From Pseudomonas sp. A34-9 (lineage in GTDB: Bacteria; Pseudomonadota; Gammaproteobacteria; Pseudomonadales; Pseudomonadaceae): a stretch of 64,000 nt of DNA. A program made the position numbers and the translations under genes. The stretch's first letter is position 1; each line of letters starts with the position of its first letter. The notes under the pieces are model-generated. The model was not told the DNA's origin and did not search any database. It was given only the letters and a program-made list of their open reading frames with translations. Below are positions 6,844-16,300 of this stretch, piece after piece. Location: contig NZ_CP119967.1 in assembly GCF_029543085.1 (NCBI RefSeq), positions 186,001 to 250,000 on the forward strand. The letters run 5' to 3'.

Positions 6844-8940
6844 ATGAACCTGCCGAGCCTGCGTGCCGACCTGCAATTGTCGCCCGCGGCACCGGCCTTG
6901 GACGGTTCGCCGCGCTGGACCCTGGCCGACCCGGTGCGCGGCCGTTACTTCAAGCTCGGCGCGGCGGCGATGCGCCTGCTGCTCCACTGGTCGTTGGGCG
7001 ACGCCGAGCAAGTCTTGCGCGCGGCCAATCGTGAACCGGGCTTGCCGCTGGACGGCACGGAGCTTGAGCAGTTGCTGGAATTTCTTCGCGGCCACGATTT
7101 GATCTCTGCGCTCGACGATCAACAGCGCGCCAGCTATCGCCTCAAGGCCTTGGCGCAGAAGCAAAGCCTGTGGCAAATCCTCCTGCATCAATACCTGTTT
7201 TTCCGCATTCCGCTGTGGCGCCCGGACGCATTTCTCAATCGCGCATGGCCGTGGCTGGAGCGTTTTGGCCCACGGCTGTTGCGCTATGGATTGCCGACGA
7301 CGTTGGCGTTGGGTGTGTTTCTGGTCTCGCGCGACTGGCAGCGTTTTGTCGGAACGTTTCCGCACCTGTTCAGCCTCGGCGGCGCGCTGGCGTTTGGCGT
7401 GGCGTTGTTCTTTGCCAAGCTCTGTCACGAATTCGGCCATGCGTTCATGGCCAAGCGCGCCGGGTGTCGAGTGCAGAGCATGGGCGTGGCGTTCATGGTC
7501 TTGCTGCCGATGTTCTACACCGATGTCAGCGACGCCTGGCGGGTCAATGATCGCCGTGCGCGATTGCTGATCGGTGCCGGCGGTGTCCTCGCGGAATTGC
7601 TCTTGGCGTGTATTGCGCTACTCGCATGGTCGTTGCTGCCGGATGGGCCGGGGCGCACAGCGGCGTTCATGCTCGCCAGCGCCACGTGGATTACCACGCT
7701 GGTGGTCAACCTCAATCCGTTCATGCGTTTCGATGGTTATTTTCTGATCAGTGATTTCTGGGAAGTCGACAATTTGCAGGGCCGCGCATTTGCCCTGTGC
7801 CGCTGGCGCCTGCGTGAGTTTTTGTTCGGTTATGGCGCCCCGGCGCCGGAGCCGTGGTCGCCGAAGATGCAACGGCGTTTGCTGATCTGGGGGTATGGCT
7901 CATGGTTATGGCGTGCGGCGTTGTTTTTCGGGATCGCGCTGGCGGTCTATCACTTGTTCTTCAAGGTGTTGGGGATCTTCCTGATGCTGGTGGAACTGGT
8001 CTGGTTCATCTTTCTGCCGATCATGCGTGAGTGGCGCCAGTGGTGGAGCCGCCGCGAACAGGCGCATGGCCCGCGCGTGCTGCTCAGTGCGTTGGCGCTG
8101 CTCGGGTTGTCGCTGGTGCTGATCGTGCCGTGGCGCAGCTCGGTGGAGTTGCCGACCATGCTTGAAGCCGGGCGCGCCAGTGCCCTGCATGCGCCGACGG
8201 CGGCAAGGGTCAAAGCGGTGCAGGTGGCGGACGGACAGAAGGTCGCTCAGGGCGATGTGCTGATTGAACTGGAATCGCCGGATCTGGAATCGCGACTGGC
8301 GATCGTGCGCCGGGAAATCCAGATCCAGCAGCTGTTGATGCGCCGTCAGGCCAGTCGCAGCGAAACCGCTGCCGATGCCGGCATTGTCGAGCAGCGGCTG
8401 GCAGAAGCGGTCGCCGAGTACCGAGGACTGACGGCGCAACGCGAGCGCCTGTTGCTGCGCGCACCGCAGGCCGGCAGCGTGCGTGATCTGCTGCCGAACA
8501 TGACGGTCGGGCGCTGGCTGTCGACCCGCGATACGCTGGCCCGGGTGGTCGAGGACGGCGCACGCCTGCGCGGTTATCTCGCCGAAGCCGAACTGTGGCG
8601 AGTCAAACCCGGCGCCAACGGCCGCTTCATTGCCGATGACCCGATGCACCCGGCGCTCGCCGTGCAGCTGAATGAAATTGACACCAACGGCGTGGCCTAC
8701 GTCGATCAGGAGGCGCTGACCTCCGACCATCACGGGCCGATTGCCGTGCGCCGCGATCAACAGCAGCGGGCAGAGCCGGTGCAGGCGCAATACGGCGCGC
8801 GGCTCAGCGTGCTCGACACAGCGCCGACACCGTTACAACCGTTGCGCGGCGTGGTGGTGTTGCAGGGCAGCGGTGAATCATTGCTCGGCGTGGCATGGCG
8901 GCGAATGGCGGCGCTGGGCGTCAGGGAAAGCGGTTTCTAA
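6844..8940 (+). CDS. M50-type membrane metalloprotease fused to HlyD-like arms
   Basis: A 698-residue multi-pass protein. The site-2-protease zinc motif HEFGH is at residues 195-199 within KLCHEFGHAFMAKRAG, and the third ligand motif NPFMRFDGYF is at 291-300 (Asp297). Hydrophobic helices surround both (LALGVFLVSRDW, LLIGAGGVLAELLLACIALLAW) and more lie at about 345-440. After residue 440 comes an HlyD-like module: ALHAPTAARVKAVQVADGQK, then a coiled coil and the second half LLLRAPQAGSVRDLL. The N-terminal 120 residues resemble a PqqD-like winged fold (weak). Proteins of this build are annotated as putative peptide zinc metalloproteases and are known beside HlyD proteins. Here it may process and/or pass on an exported protein; that is inference. 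Confidence 0.85.
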   Translation: MNLPSLRADLQLSPAAPALDGSPRWTLADPVRGRYFKLGAAAMRLLLHWSLGDAEQVLRAANREPGLPLDGTELEQLLEFLRGHDLISALDDQQRASYRLKALAQKQSLWQILLHQYLFFRIPLWRPDAFLNRAWPWLERFGPRLLRYGLPTTLALGVFLVSRDWQRFVGTFPHLFSLGGALAFGVALFFAKLCHEFGHAFMAKRAGCRVQSMGVAFMVLLPMFYTDVSDAWRVNDRRARLLIGAGGVLAELLLACIALLAWSLLPDGPGRTAAFMLASATWITTLVVNLNPFMRFDGYFLISDFWEVDNLQGRAFALCRWRLREFLFGYGAPAPEPWSPKMQRRLLIWGYGSWLWRAALFFGIALAVYHLFFKVLGIFLMLVELVWFIFLPIMREWRQWWSRREQAHGPRVLLSALALLGLSLVLIVPWRSSVELPTMLEAGRASALHAPTAARVKAVQVADGQKVAQGDVLIELESPDLESRLAIVRREIQIQQLLMRRQASRSETAADAGIVEQRLAEAVAEYRGLTAQRERLLLRAPQAGSVRDLLPNMTVGRWLSTRDTLARVVEDGARLRGYLAEAELWRVKPGANGRFIADDPMHPALAVQLNEIDTNGVAYVDQEALTSDHHGPIAVRRDQQQRAEPVQAQYGARLSVLDTAPTPLQPLRGVVVLQGSGESLLGVAWRRMAALGVRESGF

Positions 8941-8951
8941 CGGAGAGCACG

Positions 8952-9446
8952 ATGGCGGACAACGCAGCAGTGGCGGCAGAGGGATTGGTGGTGCGGCCTT
9001 CGCGGGCAACCGACGGGCCGTTTTTGCAAAGCCTGTATCAGACAGCGCGGCCGGACCTGCAATGGATCGACGGCGAGCCGGAACAGGTGCAGCAAGTGAT
9101 CGCGCAGCAGTTCCAGGTGCAGGAACAGGGCATTGGCGACAACTACCCCAACGCCATGCACTACGTGGTGGAAAAACTTGGCAGCGCCATCGGCGCGTTG
9201 AGCACCGATTTCGGCGCCAACGAGATTCGCGTGTTGTATCTGGCGTTCATCCCGCAGGCGCGCGGCCAGGGTTATGGCCGCGCCGTACTGCAAGGCGTGC
9301 AGAAAGCCGCGCAACAGATTCGCTGCCCGGTGGCGACGGTGGTCTGGACCAGCAATCCCCATGCGCGACGGCATTATCTGGCGCTGGGTTTCGCTGTAGA
9401 AGAACGCAACCCCGCCGCCGAACGCCTCGTCTGGTACCCGCAATAA
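8952..9446 (+). CDS. GNAT-family N-acetyltransferase
   Basis: A 164-residue acetyl-CoA-dependent transferase. The acetyl-CoA loop is visible as IPQARGQGYGRAVLQGVQ (R/Q-x-x-G-x-G/A), preceded by strand RVLYLAFI and followed by VVWTSNPHARRHYLALGF, the usual end of the GNAT fold. The ATG at 8952 has GGAG six bases before it; an upstream in-frame start at 8895 would lie inside the protease gene. It follows the protease gene by 11 bases and is probably in the same transcript. Substrate unknown; a role in acetylating the exported protein or an operon partner is only a possibility. Confidence 0.85.
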   Translation: MADNAAVAAEGLVVRPSRATDGPFLQSLYQTARPDLQWIDGEPEQVQQVIAQQFQVQEQGIGDNYPNAMHYVVEKLGSAIGALSTDFGANEIRVLYLAFIPQARGQGYGRAVLQGVQKAAQQIRCPVATVVWTSNPHARRHYLALGFAVEERNPAAERLVWYPQ

Positions 9447-9452
9447 CCCCCT

Positions 9453-9531
9453 GTAGGAGCTGCCGCAGGCTGCGATCTGTTGATCTTAAAAACAACAAGA
9501 TCAACAGATCGCAGCCTGCGGCAGCTCCTAC
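9453..9531. repeat. REPIN (GTAGGAGCTGCCGCAGG type)
   Basis: Near-perfect inverted repeat: GTAGGAGCTGCCGCAGGCTG and its complement around a short A-rich loop. It follows the GNAT stop by six bases and ends before the convergent DUF6916 gene, so it may also act as a transcript end. Confidence 0.9.
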
Positions 9532-9541
9532 ATGAAACCCA

Positions 9542-9853
9542 TCAATTAAAGGTGATGTGGAAGTAAGCCAACTTCGGGTCCCGGCCCATGGGGGGTACCC
9601 GTGATACGAAGATGTCGTCGACCCGCCCCAGTTCCGGCAATTCAAGCGCACACAGTCCATCGATAAATCCCGTCGGTTGCAGGCTGCTCAATTCGACGCT
9701 GAATGGCATGCGCTCGCTGTAACGCATTTTCGCCAGCGGTTTCTCTGCGAGTTCGTCGATATGGATTTGCAACGCGCAGCCATCGGGCAGATACAGGGTG
9801 CCGATCCGCCCGAGAAGTGCCTGGAAGTGTTGGCTTTTAACCGTTTGCAGCAT
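9542..9853 (-). CDS. DUF6916-type small protein
   Basis: A 103-residue protein beginning MLQTVKSQHFQALLGR and containing ALQIHIDELAEKPLAKM and PFSVELSS. I match it to the DUF6916 group, which in pseudomonads sits next to tail-collar (MdpB-like) genes, as here: the collar gene ends 54 bases upstream. No signal peptide or catalytic motif is visible. Function unknown. The family call rests on recollection of the pattern and on synteny. Confidence 0.7.
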   Translation of the reverse strand: MLQTVKSQHFQALLGRIGTLYLPDGCALQIHIDELAEKPLAKMRYSERMPFSVELSSLQPTGFIDGLCALELPELGRVDDIFVSRVPPMGRDPKLAYFHITFN

Positions 9854-9907
9854 GTTCTCGCTCCGGCAAAGTGGGGAACCGGGGGAAGGTGATCCCCCGG
9901 TGGTCGA

Positions 9908-10495
9908 TCAGTTACGCGAAGGGAAAATGCCCTGCAGCGCGATGCTGAAGTTGAGCACCAGATACGGGTTCATGATTGCCATCGGCAAGCCGTTGCCGGT
10001 TGGCGAGATCGTGCCGCTGATGGTGGTCGCGGCGCCTTTGAGCGGAATGGCTGAGGTGCCTTGGGCATCGGAAAAGATATTCGCCAGACCCGGCCCGGTA
10101 CCCGATGCACCGATGTAGGCATTGGTCGCCGTCGGAGCGCCCAGCGGGTTGCTCGCCGGGTTGGCCAGTTGCACGGTGGTGGTGGCGGTGAGGCCGGCGA
10201 GGGTGTGGGTGTGGTTCGGCAGGTTGTTGAGGGTCGCGGTGACCTGTTCGGCGCCGGAGATTTCACCCATCACCCGTGGCGTCAGGCCCGGGCCGTTGCC
10301 CTGGCAGATCGGCATTCGGCTTTGCAAATTGGGCAGCCCGAAGGTCTGGACACCATTACCGCCATAGGTGGTGCCCAGCAGTGCAAACAACGCCTGGTAT
10401 TGCGAAAGGTTCATCAACTGCCCGTTGCACTGCGCCCATCCACTGGGCGCGTAATTGAAGGCAAACGTCAGAACAGTGCCCATGTAAACGTCCAT
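9908..10495 (-). CDS. Tail-collar (microcystin-dependent-like, MdpB) protein
   Basis: A 195-residue protein with a phage tail collar domain: MGTVLTFAFNYAPSGWAQCN at the start, TYGGNGVQTFGLPNLQSRMP, and the conserved NLPNHTHTL His-x-His motif near residue 90. I start it at the ATG at 10495, which has GGATGAGGAT just upstream; the frame extends further 5' but without family similarity. No other phage structural gene is near, so this is one of the free-standing collar proteins of pseudomonads rather than part of a prophage. It is divergent from the GT39 gene and sits inside the adhesin locus. Role unknown. Confidence 0.85.
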   Translation of the reverse strand: MDVYMGTVLTFAFNYAPSGWAQCNGQLMNLSQYQALFALLGTTYGGNGVQTFGLPNLQSRMPICQGNGPGLTPRVMGEISGAEQVTATLNNLPNHTHTLAGLTATTTVQLANPASNPLGAPTATNAYIGASGTGPGLANIFSDAQGTSAIPLKGAATTISGTISPTGNGLPMAIMNPYLVLNFSIALQGIFPSRN

Positions 10496-10732
10496 AAGAT
10501 CCTCATCCTTTTGATTGGTGGTCGGCGGGCCAATCGTGGATTCGGGCAGTGCTGATGCCTTCACCTGCCATGGCCAGGTCACGCCACGCCAGAGCGTAGA
10601 CGCGGATTGGCAAGGTTGCCGGATGTCGTGAAGTCGCAAATCGGCATCGACGGCTCTCCCGCGCCTGACCTAGAGTGACTGGCAGGACCGGACTCATACA
10701 GGCGTGGTGTTGTGGCACGGCAAGAGGAAGCG

Positions 10733-12319
10733 ATGGCGGTCAACAGAGTTACGCCAGTGGGCGACACACAGGATCCGCACGCGACACCGGGGTCGTGGTT
10801 TGCCCGCTTGCCCTTGATCCGTTGGGCCCGGGAGCACTGGCTGCTGCCGATCCTGCTCCTGGCCGCCGCTGCGCGCTTTTACGACCTGACGGCTGCGGCG
10901 ATCTGGGGCGATGAAGGTTCCAGCCTGCTACTGGCGCGCTACTCGCTGGGCGATATCTGGCGCCACGCGGCCTTCGATGTGCATCCGCCGCTGTACTTCA
11001 TGCTGCTGCATGGCTGGATTGAACTGTTCGGCGACGGGATTTTTGCCATCCGCTGCCTCAGCGCGCTGGCTGGCATTGCGGCGGTCGGGATGGGCGTCTG
11101 GCTGGTGGATCGCTTGGCCACGCGCCGCGCTGCGATCCTCGCCGGCCTGCTACTGGCGTTGTTGCCGACGGCGGTGCGCTACAGCCAGGAAGTGCGCATG
11201 TATTCGCTGCTCGGCCTGCTGTTGATCGCCGCGACGCTGGCGCTGGTTTACTGGATCCGCCGCCCGCAGCGTCACCGCTATCTGGTGTTTTATGCACTGT
11301 TGATGACGGCGGCGTTCTACACCCATTACTTCGCCGTGCTGGCGGCGCTGTGTCACTGGGTCTATCTGGGGGTGATCCGGTTTCAGCGCGGCTATCGCTT
11401 GCGGCATATCCAGCGTCCGGCCTGGTGGCTGGCGAATCTGCTCATCGCGTTGCTGTACTTGCCATGGCTGCCCAACTTGCTGGGTCTGATGCAGCACATG
11501 GAACAACTCAAGGTCGGTGGCGATGTCGGCTGGGAAGACCCGGTGACGCTGGCGTCGTTGCCGTCGATGATCTGGACATGGCTGATCCAGGATGACGGCG
11601 AACACCTGCCGTTGCTAGTGTTCGGCGCGTTGCCGCTGGCGTTGTTGCTGCTGACGGCGGTGGCGGTGCTGCGGGATCGCAGCGTGTCGCGCGGCAGTGT
11701 CCTGTTGGCGTTGTACACCGGCTTACCGCTATTGCTGGTGTTTGCGGTGTCGTTCATCACGCCGCTGTTCATCGAACGTTATCTGACCGCCTACGCATTG
11801 GGCTTGCCGCTGCTGGCAGCGCTGGCCATTGACCGCTTGTACAGTCGCGTGCGGATGCTGGCTGTGGCTGTGGCGGTGCTGGTGTCGTTGCTCGGGGTGG
11901 AAATGGTCGGCCTGAACAACAACGCCACGGTCGACAGCAATGATCAGTTCGATCGCGTGGTGAATTACGTCAATCAGCATTTCCAGCCCGGTGATCGCAT
12001 CATTACCAGCGACATGCTCTGGTACTTGAGTTACGTCTACTACGATCGCACCGGCGCACAGGTGCGGCTGTACACGCCGCCGGCTGCGGACGGCCGTTCG
12101 ACGCGGCCCAATGAATATGGTTTCGGTACGCTCGTCAGCGACCAAGTCTACCTCGACAGCCTTGCCGAGGTTTCCGGCAACGCGCGGATATGGCTGGTCG
12201 GCACCCAGGATGACCCGGCAGAGTTTGCACCCATGCCCGCCACTTGGCAGATCAGCGCGCAAGTCCATGCGGGCGGGGCGCAAGCTCGCTTGATCACGCC
12301 GAAATCGGCGGCCGAATAG
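10733..12319 (+). CDS. GT39 (PMT/ArnT-like) membrane glycosyltransferase
   Basis: A 528-residue protein with about ten membrane helices. The N-terminal signature of the PMT/ArnT fold is visible: AAIWGDEGSSLLLARYSLGD, with the acidic pair D-E in the first periplasmic loop, and DVHPPLYFMLLHGWIELFGD. A C-terminal periplasmic part follows (about 400-528, RVVNYVNQHFQPGDRIITS). Such enzymes move a sugar from a polyprenyl-phosphate carrier to protein or lipid. The ATG at 10733 has AGAGGAA upstream; a GTG at 10712 is an alternative. It lies between the exporter genes and the sulfotransferase/adhesin genes, so the giant protein is a plausible acceptor. Donor and acceptor cannot be told from sequence. 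Confidence 0.85.
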   Translation: MAVNRVTPVGDTQDPHATPGSWFARLPLIRWAREHWLLPILLLAAAARFYDLTAAAIWGDEGSSLLLARYSLGDIWRHAAFDVHPPLYFMLLHGWIELFGDGIFAIRCLSALAGIAAVGMGVWLVDRLATRRAAILAGLLLALLPTAVRYSQEVRMYSLLGLLLIAATLALVYWIRRPQRHRYLVFYALLMTAAFYTHYFAVLAALCHWVYLGVIRFQRGYRLRHIQRPAWWLANLLIALLYLPWLPNLLGLMQHMEQLKVGGDVGWEDPVTLASLPSMIWTWLIQDDGEHLPLLVFGALPLALLLLTAVAVLRDRSVSRGSVLLALYTGLPLLLVFAVSFITPLFIERYLTAYALGLPLLAALAIDRLYSRVRMLAVAVAVLVSLLGVEMVGLNNNATVDSNDQFDRVVNYVNQHFQPGDRIITSDMLWYLSYVYYDRTGAQVRLYTPPAADGRSTRPNEYGFGTLVSDQVYLDSLAEVSGNARIWLVGTQDDPAEFAPMPATWQISAQVHAGGAQARLITPKSAAE

Positions 12320-12357
12320 CGGCGGTTGCGACTAAAACGATTCACCTTCAAATTCGC

Positions 12358-12372
12358 GATTAAAAGTTAATC
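12358..12372. promoter_or_regulatory. Dyad in the AT-rich leader of the sulfotransferase gene
   Basis: GATTAA-AAG-TTAATC is a perfect 6-bp-arm dyad in the 144-base AT-rich gap between the GT39 and sulfotransferase genes, about 90 bases before the ATG. It is a candidate operator or part of a promoter. No regulator is identified. Confidence 0.35.
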
Positions 12373-12463
12373 ATTTAGTTCTTTTTGCTCTTGGCTGATA
12401 TCAAAACACTACTAGTCGCAGGGTTACTGTTGGACTACGCTTTGTCGGACAAAAGGACTTTCG

Positions 12464-13315
12464 ATGACGGTGAAGGGATTGCAGCAGTTCCACTTTATCT
12501 CCGGCTTGCCGCGCTCAGGCTCCACCCTGCTTTCTGCGATTCTTTTGCAGAACCCGCGCTTTCACGCCGGCATGACCAGCCCGGTCGGCTCCCTCTTTTC
12601 CAGCGTCCTCGATCAATGCAGCTCCGGCAGCGAGTACGGTGCGGTGATCGACACTGACATGCGCCGTCGCCTGTTGCGCGGTCTGTTCCAGTCCTTCTAT
12701 GCCGACAAGGCCGACAAGCCAGTGGTATTCGACACCAACCGGCAGTGGAGCTCGCGTCTGCCGGCACTCAACGACCTGTTTCCCCAAGCCAAAGTCATCG
12801 CCTGCGTGCGCAACGTCGCTTGGGTGATGGACAGCCTCGAACGGCTGTACCGCGCCAATCCTTTCGAAAACACCAAACTGTTTGGCGATGCCGTCGAGCG
12901 CAACACGGTGTACAGCCGTTGCGAAACCCTGGCTCAGCGTAATCGCCTGGTGGGTTTTGCCTGGGCGTCGCTCAAGGAAGCCTATTACGGCGAACACGCC
13001 GACTCACTGCTGATCATCGATTACGACCTGCTGACCCAGGCGCCGGAGCGCGTGCTGCGGCTGGTCTATGAATTCATCGGTGAGCCTTGGTTCGAGCACG
13101 ATTTCGAGCATCTGGCCTATGACGCGCCGGAGTTCGACCAGGGCCTTGGCCTGGCCGGCCTGCACAAGGTCAAACCCAAGGTTGCCTTGCAGTCGCGGCG
13201 CACCATTCTGCCGCCAGACCTGTTCAAGCAATACGCTGATTTGTCCTTTTGGCTCGATGGCTCAGCCAGCGCCGCCAATGTCATTCGTATGAAGTCCGAC
13301 GCCGCGATCAGTTGA
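12464..13315 (+). CDS. PAPS-dependent sulfotransferase family protein (first)
   Basis: A 283-residue cytoplasmic enzyme. The 5'-phosphosulfate loop of sulfotransferases is at residues 13-23 (SGLPRSGSTLL). The 3'-phosphate-binding strand-helix is KVIACVRNVAWVMDSLERL near residue 110, with Arg and Ser in place. Later ADSLLIIDYDLLTQAPERVLRLVYEFIGEPW matches the family's C-terminal half. AAGGA precedes the ATG. The gene is the first of the modification genes and lies immediately before the giant repeat protein; a strong terminator overlaps its stop. Together with the APS kinase and second sulfotransferase downstream it implies sulfation of a product of this locus. The acceptor is unknown. Confidence 0.88.
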   Translation: MTVKGLQQFHFISGLPRSGSTLLSAILLQNPRFHAGMTSPVGSLFSSVLDQCSSGSEYGAVIDTDMRRRLLRGLFQSFYADKADKPVVFDTNRQWSSRLPALNDLFPQAKVIACVRNVAWVMDSLERLYRANPFENTKLFGDAVERNTVYSRCETLAQRNRLVGFAWASLKEAYYGEHADSLLIIDYDLLTQAPERVLRLVYEFIGEPWFEHDFEHLAYDAPEFDQGLGLAGLHKVKPKVALQSRRTILPPDLFKQYADLSFWLDGSASAANVIRMKSDAAIS

Positions 13316-13328
13316 TCGCGGCGTTTTT
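13300..13328 (+). terminator. Intrinsic terminator overlapping the sulfotransferase stop
   Basis: CGCCGCGATC-AGTT-GATCGCGGCG followed by TTTTT. The stop codon lies in the hairpin and the next gene starts 44 bases after the T run. It therefore separates the sulfotransferase from the giant protein transcript, or attenuates read-through into it. Confidence 0.85.
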
Positions 13329-13371
13329 CATTGATGCCTTACGTACCTTCGTTCGAGTTCGGGTGAGCAAC

Positions 13372-16300
13372 ATGTGGTGGAGCATTTTTGGCGGTGCAAA
13401 GGTCAAGTCTCGGGCAACCGCAGGTCAGCGTTCACTGGCCTCGCCGATGATCATGTCGCTGGAGCCGCGCATGCTGTTCGACGGCGCGGTGGCCGCCACC
13501 GTCGCCGATACCGCTGCGCAAGCCGACAGCCATGCACCCACCGCTGCCGATGCGGCCAAGGCGCCGGCAGCCGATCATCCCGTTGCGAGCAAGGACACCC
13601 ACGGCCAGGCTGATGCCACGCCGGCCGTCAGCCCGGTCGCGGTGCCCGGCCAGAGTGTGGTGTTCGTCGATTCGCGGGTGAAGGATGCCGACAGCCTGCT
13701 GCAAGGCATTGCTCCCGGTACGCAAGTGGTGAAACTCGACGCGACCAAGGACGGTTTGCAGCAGATCGCCGACTTCCTCGATCAACATCATGGCGTCAGT
13801 TCGGTGCAGATCATTGCCCACGGCAATGCCGGTGATCTGTGGCTGGGCAACAGTTATCTCTCTGCAGACAACGTCGCTCAACGCAGCGCGGTCCTGGCTG
13901 AAATCGGCAAGGACATGAACGCTGGCGGCGACATCCTGATTTACGGTTGCTACACCGCCGAAGGTGACCGCGGCTTGAGTTTCGTCGACTCGCTGGCGCA
14001 GTTGACCGGGCGTGATGTGGCCGCTTCGAACAATCGCACCGGTGTCGGCGGCGACTGGGACCTGGAGATCGCCACCGGCACCATCGAAAGCGCCAACGTA
14101 CTGTCGAGCAAAGCCATGAGCGAGTACCAGTGGGGCCTGGCCACCTGGACGGCGACCAATAACCTCAATTCGGGCGTCGGCTCGTTGCGCGCAGCCCTGG
14201 CGTCGGCGCAGAACGGCGATATCGTCACGTTCAGTTCCGGCATGACCGTGCAGCTCACTTCTGAGCTGCTGATCAACAAGAGCCTCACCGTTGACGGCGA
14301 TCTGAATAATGACGGCGTGGCCGACGTGACCCTCGATGGTCAGTACAAAACCCGCGTCGTGGAAGTCACCTCCGGCAGCACCGTGACCCTCGACGGCCTG
14401 GTGATCACCAAAGGTCTGGTGGCCGGCAATGGTGGCAATGGCGGCTCAGCGGCGGCCGGGGCCATGGGCGGCGGTATTTTCAACGCCGGCATCCTTACCC
14501 TTAACAACGTGACCGTTACCGCGAACGCCGCTTCCGGCGGCGGTGGCGGCGGTGGTGTGACCGGCGGTTATGTTGGTGGTGGCGGAGGCGGCGGTGCGGG
14601 TATCGGTGGCCAGATCGGTGGCCATGGCGGTTCTTCCGGCCCGGCCACCGGCACCTATGCCGGGGGGGCGGGGAGTGCCAATGCCGGCGGCTATGGCGGC
14701 GGTTACAGCCCGACCGACATGGGCGGGCGCGGCGGCACCAGCACCGGTGGCGCGGGCGGCAATGGCGGCAGCGCCGGTGCCGGTTACAGTCATGGCGGCA
14801 ATGGCGGTTCGGCCAGCAATGGCAGCCTGTCGATTGGCGGCGGCGGTGGCGGTTCCGGCTGGGACAAAGTCGGTGGCGTCGGCGGCAATGCGGCCGGCGG
14901 TATCTACAACGCTTCGACCGGTACCCTGAAAGTCATCGGCACCTCGGTCATCAGCAACAACATCGCTGCCGGTGGCGGTGGCGGGGGCGGCGGTGGTGTC
15001 GGCAGCAACGGCGCCGATGGCGGTGCCGGTGGTCGCGGCGTCGGGGCGATCTGGAACAACGGCGGCGTGGTGCTGATCACCGCGAGCAACTTTGCTGCAA
15101 TCAGTGGCAATGGCGCGGCCAGCGGTGGCGGCGGACTGTCGAACGGTGGTTCTACCGGCACGACGCCGAGTGCGCTGGTGGGTATCTTCAATAACGGCGG
15201 TACGCTCAACACCGCCTATGTGGAGCCGCCGACCGCAACCATTGTGATGGCCGATACGGCACTGAAAATCGGCGAAACCTCGCTGGTGACCATCACTTTC
15301 AGCCGCGCAGTGAGCGGTTTCACCAACGCCGACCTGACCATCGCCAATGGCACGCTGACGGCGGTGAGCAGCAGCGACGGCGGCCTCACCTGGACGGCCA
15401 CCTTCACCCCGACCAACAACATCACCGACGCCACCAATCTCATTACCCTCGACAATACCGGCGTGACAGCGATCAGCGACGGAGTCGCGGGCGTCGGTAC
15501 GACCAACTCGGTCAATTACACGATCGATACTGCACGGCCGACCGTGACCATCGTGATGGCCGATACGGCAATAAAGATCGGTGATACCTCGTTGGTGACT
15601 TTCACCTTCAGTGAAGCCGTGAGCGGTTTCACCAACGCCGACCTGACCATCGCCAATGGCACGCTGACGGCAGTCAGCAGCAGCGACGGCGGCATCACCT
15701 GGACGGGGACGTTCACCCCGACCGCCAGCATCACCGATACCACCAACCTCATCACGCTGGACAACACCGGCATCGCTGACCTGGCGGGCAACGCCGGCAG
15801 CGGCACCACCGACTCGAATAATTACGCGATCGACACCGTGCGGCCGACGGCGACCATTGTTGTTGCCGATACCAATCTGGCGGCAGGCGAAACCTCGGTG
15901 GTGACCATCACTTTCAGCGAAGCGGTGAGCGGTTTCACCATCGCCGATCTGACCGTGGCCAACGGCACGCTGAGCGGACTGAGCAGCAGCGATGGCGGCA
16001 TTACCTGGACGGTCACGCTGACGCCAACCACCAGCGTCACCGACACCACCAACCTGATCACGCTGGACAACACCGGGGTCAATGATCTGGCCGGCAACGT
16101 CGGCAGCGGCACCACCAACTCCAACAATTACGCCATCGACACCGCGCGGCCGACGGCGACCATCGTGGTCGCCGACAACGCGCTGAAAATCGGCGAAACC
16201 TCGTTGGTCACCATCACCTTCAGCGAAGCGGTGACTGGATTCACCAACGCTGACCTGACCATCGTCAACGGTACGCTGACAGCGGTCAGCAGCAGCGATG

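Noticed and set aside
5851..7440. Long minus-strand frame (529 residues) over the HlyD and M50 genes
   Set aside because: Gln/Arg/His-rich antisense shadow of two plus-strand genes with clear domains.
9908..10495. Prophage or tailocin remnant
   Set aside because: Only a collar domain and DUF6916 are present; no capsid, tail tube, lysis or integrase gene is near.
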